Origin: Hoplostethus atlanticus | Lineage: Eukaryota > Chordata > Actinopteri > Trachichthyiformes > Trachichthyidae | DNA: 64,000 bases | Direction of reading: 5' to 3' | Assembly: GCA_034670405.1 (NCBI GenBank) | Contig: JAXDDX010000345.1 | Span: 62,001 to 126,000 of the forward strand | In this document: in pieces, positions 57,630 to 64,000 of the stretch | How positions within the stretch are numbered: the stretch's first letter is position 1 | Layout of the letters: each line of letters begins with the position of its first letter | The notes under the pieces: model-generated | Seen by the model: only the letters and a program-made list of their open reading frames with translations | What the model was told of the DNA's origin: nothing | The model's database searches: none | Made by a program: the position numbers and the translations under genes

Positions 57630-58138
57630 ATTTCACCATTCCCTTCTCACAGTTGATAACTTTAGATAGACTTGTCAGCACCCTCTCATTGGCAGACCTC
57701 CTCCTCCTCCTCCTCCTCCTCCCCGTAACCCCAACTCTATCAATTTGAAACTCTGTGTTTAAGTTACAGTAATAATTGATTATTATTATTATTATTATTA
57801 TTATTAATAACTTAATTTTCCTATGAATAAATGTCTCTCTGATCTCTGGACCTCAACATCATCAACCTCTACCATCATGAAGCTTCTCCATCTGCTGCTC
57901 TCAACACCCGGTGTCAGGTAAGGTCTTTCCTGGGAGAAACCCTCTGGAGACAGGAAGTGACGTTTCAACAGAAGAAGAACTGGATAGTTAGCATGAGCAG
58001 CGATAGCCACCGTGGCTGAACAGACAAAGAAAAGAGCGCCACCTACAGGAACTCAAACTCCATCAACAGGAAATCAGAGGAGAAAGACGTCACAGTACTG
58101 GACACACTGTTTGATTGACAGGTGATCTCTGGGAAGAG

Positions 58139-58700
58139 CAGTGAGGAACACCACAGTGAGGAACACCACAGTGAGGAACACTACAGTGAGGAACACCACA
58201 GTGAGGAACACTACAGTGAGGGACACCACAGTGAAGAACACTACAGTGAGAAACACCACAGTGAGGAACACCACAGTGAAGAACACCACAGTTAAGAACA
58301 CCACAGTGAGGAACACTACAGTGAGAAACACCACAGTGAGGAACACCACAGTGAAGAACACCACAGTGAAGAACACCACAGTGAGGAACACTACAGTGAG
58401 GAACACCACAGTGAGGAACACCACAGTGAAGAACACCACAGTTAAGAACACCACAGTGAGGAACACCACAGTGAAGAACACCACAGTGAAGAACACCACA
58501 GTGAGGAACACCACAGTGAGGAACACCACAGTGAGGAACACCACAGTGAAGAACGCCACAGTGAGGAACGCCACAGTGAGGAACGCCACAGTGAAGAACG
58601 CCACAGTGAAGAACGCCACAGTGAGGAACGCCACAGTGAGGAACACCACAGTGAAGGAACACCACAGTGAAGAACACCACAGTGAAGAACACCACAGTCA
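58139..58700. repeat. Minisatellite, 15-bp unit, about 37 copies
   Basis: The unit GTGAGGAACACCACA has variants GTGAAGAACACC, GTGAGGAACACT and, in a block at about 58,550-58,635, GTGAGGAACGCC. The 15-bp period keeps frames open on both strands, giving Arg-Asn-Thr-Thr-Val repeats (plus) and Val-Phe-Leu-Thr-Val repeats (minus). Confidence 0.97.
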
Positions 58701-59594
58701 ATTCAAAGTTCCCCAACGAGGAACCAACAGAATATTGTTAATATCTTGTGTTTTTACCCAGGATGCTGCTGGGTTCAGCAGAGGATCTCTTCTAAGCTCC
58801 ACAGGAAGCCTCGAAGCGCCTCGAAGAACCCCGATATGATGAAGAGTCATGTAGGGACCCCCAGGGTTCATGAGACCCTTATAGTGGGGTCCTTTAAGGA
58901 ACCTTCTGGGGGTCCAGTTTCAGCCATGCTGTCATCCAGAGCAACCTTCAATGTGTGCAGCAGTAGAATGGTTGCAATCTGAAGGAGACTAAAGATTTGT
59001 CAACGTTTTTACTTTTCAGAGAACTGTTCTCCTATCGGCCTGTCCTGGTGCCAAGAACCCCGAGAGCTTCTTCAAAGCTGTTCTAGTTTTCAGAGTGCTG
59101 TTATCCTACTTACCTACCATACATGGTTCCTTTAGGAACCGTCTAGGGTTCCCTGACAATCACAATCTGATGAACATCATGAATGGATTATGAAGGGTTC
59201 CTCAGGGCCCCCTCTAGGGCCCCCTGTGGGTACAGTCTGAATAAGCCCTAGTGGTTCCTCGGACCGGCCCGTCGGTCATTCCCATGGCAAAGCATGATGG
59301 GAAAAGCAGCGTGGAGCCGAGCCAACATCAGCATTACACTTGTTATTGTTCTCCTCCTCCCACCTCAGTCCATCTCCTCCCTCCTCCCATCTCTCTCTAC
59401 CTGCCCTCCTTCGCCTCCTTTTTCCTCCTAGTCCCTCCCTTCCTCCTTCCCTCCATCTTCCTCCTTCCCTCCATCTTCCTCCCCCCTCTACCTCTCATTA
59501 ACTCTCTCTCTTCCTCCATCACTCTTTCTCCTAGTTTTCCCTCTCACCTGTTTTTCACTTACTTGTTCATATTCTCTTATATACTACTGTCTGG

Positions 59595-59597
<3 letters not shown>

Positions 59598-59652
<55 letters not shown>

Positions 59653-59852
59653 ATCATATCAGAGGTTCTTTATTGGTGTCAGGGGTCACAGAGGACAAGC
59701 AGGGCCATCCTATAGCAGGAAACACTGAGTGTCTGGAGGGGAATATCTGTGTGTGTGTGTGTGTGTGGAGGGTAATATCTGGGGGTACGCCGGGCCGGGG
59801 CGCCAGGCCGTGAGTCGGAAATCCTGTTGGAACAAGAGAGCATGACTGGAAG

Positions 59853-59890
<38 letters not shown>

Positions 59891-60006
59891 AGAGAGAATG
59901 GGAGGAAGTGGTGTATTATTCTGAGTTGGATTGTGCTCGCCGCCCGTCCGTCGCTACGACGCCTCGGACCCCACACCGCACGGCCCCTTGTTCCCACAGG
60001 ACATCC

Positions 60007-60057
<51 letters not shown>
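59598..60057. repeat. GT and CA microsatellites
   Basis: (GT)n at 59598-59650, 59748-59766 and 59855-59889; (CA)n at 60009-60057. Pyrimidine-rich CTCCTTCC-type sequence precedes them at 59,350-59,540. Confidence 0.93.
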
Positions 60058-60059
<2 letters not shown>

Positions 60060-60299
60060 CATATATCAGCTACCCTCAGTCATTTTGTCAAGGAAACATC
60101 AATACAAACACAAATATCCAAAAACCCAAATACACACACACTCCACCACCCAGTCGGCTGTTATAAAAAGATGTGTCATTTTTGGGAAAACACACATGTT
60201 CACTTTCAAACACAGAGTCACGCCAAATCATGCCATGAATCATAAACTATGTGAATTTTTATTTCTGTGTTATTTTGAACATTATTTTTGGTAAAAACT

Positions 60300-61580
60300 G
60301 GAAAAAAGAGAAACCAACCAGACGTTTTGTGCCGTTCTCTGTTGAGTCTCAACGTCTTTTACGTTTCTGTTTGCCGTCTGATGATTTTCTTCACAGCACA
60401 ATATAATGCATTTATGTTTTTCTGTTTTTCTTTTTTGTATGGAAGTGAAAATAAACCATGCTAAAATATATATCAGCTCATCACAAGATGCTGGATAAAA
60501 GCATCCATCCACTCAAGATGAGGCTAAAAAGCAAAAGTAAAATTTACAGTTTAGTCCTTAACTGGTGCTTTTATCCAGAGTGACCATCATTACAACCAAC
60601 CAGTAGTAAAGAGGTCAAAGGTCAGCCTGAAAAAAAATTCCTGCAACCATAAAATGATCATGTAAGAGAGAAGTGCTAGGAAAAGAAAAGAACCAAGAAA
60701 AATAAGAGCTAAGCGAAATAGAGAATAAATACTTGAAAAAAGCTTCTCAAATTGAAACCGTGTACATTCCACACACAGAGGCTCCAGGAGAGAGGATGAC
60801 GGTTATCAGCAGCTTTTAATGCACTTCCAGAGCTCATAAGTGTGGGTCAGAGCGAGTGTATAAACGTCTGTTGTTGGAGGATATCACAGTCCATTGTTAC
60901 CGTGAAGGAAACATGCAGACATTGCCCCAGGGAGCGTCGTACTACCAACCTGCAGGTGCTCTGCTACTCCACTTCCTTCTTGTCACCTGACCTTAATTTC
61001 CTGTCAGGACAGAGGAAAGGATGGCGGGAGGTGGCGGGGGGAGTGGTGGTGGGGTGATTGATTGTACAAGCTGAGATCCAGATAATTCGCTTCATTCACA
61101 TGACGGCGGCCATGTTTGATTTATGTCATCCTCAGGCTGGGAAACCCCACGCAGAAGACGGTGAAACAGATGAAACAGATGAAACAGATGGTAACCACGG
61201 CAAACCGGTAAAAATGTAAAATAAATACCAAAGTTATCCTGACTTTAAAATGTGCTTGGGGAAACAGAGAGCAGATCTGCACATTATCAATCAGAAGTGC
61301 TGAGAGTCGCTTCCCCACTCTCTTGACCTTTGACCTTTCCTCCCATCTCTCCTCTAGATGGAGATTAAAATGTAACACCAGTCATGTTGTCCAGAGATAC
61401 TGAGGAGGACAGGCAGGAGTATGAGCAGGTCAGGACATGAGGCAGCAACACAGCAACAAAAATGATTTTCTATAGTACCAGAAAATGGTTCCATCAGGCT
61501 GAACCTTAGAAGAACCCTTTTTATGGGTTCTCTACAGCACCATGCTCAAAGGGTTCGAGAACCGTGATGGTGTTATAAAG
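60300..61580. other. Intergenic DNA, no gene seen
   Basis: No recognisable exon. The stretch 60,780-61,150 looks less repetitive than its surroundings and might hold a conserved non-coding element. It is otherwise unremarkable apart from a GAAACAGAT triplet near 61,160-61,190. Confidence 0.35.
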
Positions 61581-61591
61581 AACATTTTTAA

Positions 61592-62289
61592 CAGGGTGGA
61601 AAGAGTACTAAGTGCTGTTACTTTGCTTAAATTGTACTTCAGTAGAAGTAAAATTACTGGTGTAATTAATTATATAATATAATAATTGAGTAAAAGTAAA
61701 AAGTATCTCATGTAACATTTAAGTACTCAGAGTAGAAGTTGCTGAGATACTAAGTTCAAATTTGACATTGTTACATATGATCTTCCTATTCAATGCAAAA
61801 CGGACAACAGTTCAAACTGAAAAAATACTTTCCAATGTTTTTGCAATAGTACATAAATATTTTATTGTGTGACAGGATTATAGTAACTCAGTAATCTGTG
61901 ATAAAATGAAAGTGCCCATCCCCATTATTCAATAATATTATTTATGTTTCCTCTGCTACTAGCTAGCAGGCTAGCGAACTAGCTAGCAACAACCAGGCTA
62001 ACTCAAACTGTAATGCTATAGCTGGATGTCAAGTAAACTACTATCAAGTTACAGTTACAAAGTAATATTTGTTCCACATACTTGCAGGTTAGAAGCAGCA
62101 TGTACTAACGGAGGAGCACCTACAGCATTTGTACTCTGTAATGGATATAATTCAAAATGTAATGAAGTAAAAATACTTCAATTAAAACATACTTAAGTAA
62201 AAGTATCATTACTGACTTCAAAAAAGTACACAAAAAAACTACTTAATTACTGTAACTAGAGAAAATGTAATTAGTTCCTTGCACCCTCG
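61592..62289. mobile_element. Tol2/hAT-like MITE
   Basis: The ends CAGGGTGGAAAGAGTAC and, read inward from the right, CGAGGGTGCAAGGAACT form imperfect inverted repeats. Subterminal AAGTAAAAGTA/TACTTAAGTA motifs are typical of Tol2-related fish hAT MITEs. The flanks ATTTTTAA (61584-61591) and CTTTTTAT (62290-62297) match at 6 of 8 positions as an 8-bp duplication. No transposase frame. Confidence 0.7.
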
Positions 62290-62468
62290 CTTTTTATTGT
62301 TTTATTCTATATTGATACGCGCTCAAATGGTTCTAGATAGAACGCTGAGTGGTCTCAAGAACCCTTAAAGAACCAGCAGTATTAAAATAACTTTTTTTCA
62401 ATTTTGATTGTTTTTTATTTGAACAAATCAGAGGGTTACGGTCGTTACGGTTCTGTATCGAGATCAAA

Positions 62469-62518
62469 GAACCCTTGAAGAACCCTTGAAGAACCCTTGA
62501 AGAACCCTTGAAGAACCC
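62469..62518. repeat. Short tandem repeat, 11-bp unit GAACCCTTGAA
   Basis: Four to five units within the GAACC-rich dispersed-repeat type. Confidence 0.85.
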
Positions 62519-62670
62519 TCCTTTTAACAGAGAACAGGGAGGAGATCCAAGCAGAGGAGAAGGTTCTGTAGAAGGTGGTGGGGTGTTGGCAAGGCATGCA
62601 TCTCTAATCTCCAACACGTCCACACACACTCCTCACACACTCGACAGCGTACAGGAACCCTTGTGAGCGT

Positions 62671-62716
<46 letters not shown>

Positions 62717-62838
62717 TGTGTGTGTGTGAGTGTGAGCTGCGAAAGCAAAAGTCCAGAGCCTGGAACATACCTGTCATCAACACGCCCTCCCATCGCGCCT
62801 TGGAATCTAAAGCCTGTTCACACCAGGAAACACACACA

Positions 62839-62886
<48 letters not shown>
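62671..62886. repeat. GT array followed by CA array
   Basis: (GT)n at 62671-62714 and (CA)n at 62830-62886 on the same strand, about 115 bp apart. Confidence 0.93.
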
Positions 62887-62889
<3 letters not shown>

Positions 62890-63123
62890 CGTATTCATTG
62901 TTTTGCGCTACTATTCTTTGTTTTTGATGAATTGCCGTTAAATTAAAAAAAATATTTTGGTGAAATTGTTCATGCAGCATTCCTAAAGTGTGTAAAGAGA
63001 GAGAGAGGTGTGTTAGATCTGCTCCAGTCCTCCCTTATCTCTCTCGCCCAGAGTCGTCCTTATGTGCTGATATCTCCAGTCTAGTATGGAGTTATCAGAG
63101 GTAACGCCCAGTCTGGAAATTCA

Positions 63124-63312
63124 CACAGACAGACAGACAGACAGACAGGGAGGCAGACAGACAGACAGGGAGGCAGCCAGACAGACAGCCAGACAGCCAG
63201 ACAGACAGCCAGACAGGGAGGCAGACAGACAGCCAGACAGACAGCCAGACAGCCAGACAGACAGCCAGACAGCCAGACAGCCAGACAGACAGCCAGACAG
63301 ACAGACAGGGAG
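63124..63312. repeat. (CAGA)n/(CCAGACAGA)n microsatellite
   Basis: CAGA units interspersed with GCCAGACA and GGGAGGCAGA variants over about 190 bp. Confidence 0.95.
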
Positions 63313-63367
63313 GCTTGCTGAGCATGTATGCTCCTTTTCAGCAACACTATATTTCACTAGTACAACC

Positions 63368-63722
63368 ACACTTCTACTGGTGTCCACTGGGAGCTGACCA
63401 GTCCAACCACAGTCTTCTACTGGTGTCCACTGGGAGCTGACCAGTCCAACCACAGTCTTCTACTGGTTCCACTGGGAGCTGACCAGTACAACCACAGTCT
63501 TCTACTGGTGTCCACTGGGAGCTGACCAGTCCAACCACAGTCTTCTACTGGTGTCCACTGGGAGCTGACCAGTCCAACCACAGTCTTCTACTGGTGTCCA
63601 CTGGGAGCTGCCCAGTACAACCACAGTCTTCTACTGGTTCCACTGGGAGCTGCCCAGTCCAACCACAGTCTTCTACTGGTGTCCACTGGGAGCTGCCCAG
63701 TACAACCACAGTCTTCTACTGA
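63368..63722. repeat. Minisatellite, 43-bp unit, about 8 copies
   Basis: The unit holds TGGTGTCCACTGGGAGCTGA followed by CCAGTCCAACCACAGTCTTC and TAC. Copies alternate CCAGTCC/CCAGTAC and TGACC/TGCCC. It stops 280 bp before the right edge; the remaining sequence shows no gene. Confidence 0.95.
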
Positions 63723-64000
63723 GCATCTCCCTGCAGCCGTTGGACCTGGACCCTATTTTCCCATTTTTCTCCATCGTACCGATCGATCGATTCTGACCAA
63801 AACCCCATGCTTGCTCCTAACGGGCCAACAGATCAACTCGACCCTGAAAGCACCGAGAGCTTGTCTTCATCAGACAGCTGAGTGGTCTTGGGTCAAACCT
63901 TCCTCCTCACCTACCCTGCTGCTTTAACACGTCCTTGTTTCCTGCCTGTCTACATGCACCGCTGTGTAAAGTAGTGGTGGAAGGTGGACGGTGTCAGGTC

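Noticed and set aside
58139-58700. Regularly spaced repeats as a possible CRISPR array
   Set aside because: Contiguous 15-bp tandem units without unique spacers, in a vertebrate genome.
58074-58839. 190-232 codon frames RNTTV... and VFLTV... as possible repeat proteins
   Set aside because: They coincide exactly with a 15-bp minisatellite, are open on both strands, and have no splice or promoter context.
60780-61150. Possible exon of a further gene on the right flank
   Set aside because: No open frame with splice sites and no recognisable protein; at most a candidate conserved non-coding stretch.
63086-63453. Asp-Arg-Gln and Cys-Leu-Ser repeat frames near the right edge
   Set aside because: Translation of a CAGA/CCAGACAGA microsatellite.

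Overview
The window is nuclear DNA from a vertebrate, almost certainly a ray-finned (teleost) fish. The genes are split into many short exons with GT-AG introns. The proteins are vertebrate orthologues, the intergenic DNA is full of CA/GT and CT microsatellites and minisatellites, and the transposon types (Tc1-like, hAT MITEs, L2-type LINE tails, a PIF/Harbinger-type MITE) are those typical of fish. The species cannot be named from the sequence.

Layout: (1) 68-11,435, minus: 5' two-thirds of snx14; the 3' end lies beyond the left edge. (2) 11,960-14,019: a decayed Tc1-like transposon carrying a nested hAT-like insertion. (3) 14,020-24,160, minus: syncrip (hnRNP Q) with a probable long 3' UTR and an hAT-type MITE in one intron. 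(4) 24,160-26,743: syncrip 5' UTR/promoter, an AT-rich spacer, and a bub1 promoter with a cell-cycle-type motif cluster. (5) 26,744-36,974, plus: bub1, 24 exons, with one apparent single-base frameshift. (6) 36,975-39,727: spacer with a Harbinger-type MITE. (7) 39,728-44,784, plus: glo1, 6 exons, with a large noisy minisatellite and CT tracts at splice acceptors. (8) 44,785-50,361: spacer with dispersed repeats. (9) 50,362-55,281, minus: hey2, 5 exons. (10) 55,282-64,000: no gene found; hey2 upstream DNA dominated by simple repeats, with several RBPJ-type motifs and a Tol2-like MITE.

Exon models were built by hand from splice sites, reading phase and recognised protein families. The summed exon lengths of syncrip (634 aa), glo1 (181 aa) and hey2 (352 aa) are exact multiples of three. 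bub1 is off by exactly one base, at a G-run in exon 18. The genes do not form an operon-like unit. They act in endosomal/lipid biology (snx14), RNA binding (syncrip), the spindle checkpoint (bub1), methylglyoxal detoxification (glo1) and Notch-dependent transcription (hey2). snx14 next to syncrip is also the human 6q14 arrangement.

I found no evidence of a wholly new biological system. The observations most worth follow-up are a tandem D-V-x-M-S-P motif array in Bub1, near-identical inverted L2 tails bracketing the RGS exons of snx14, CT microsatellites serving as polypyrimidine tracts at two glo1 acceptors, and the transposon insertions dated by their target-site duplications.
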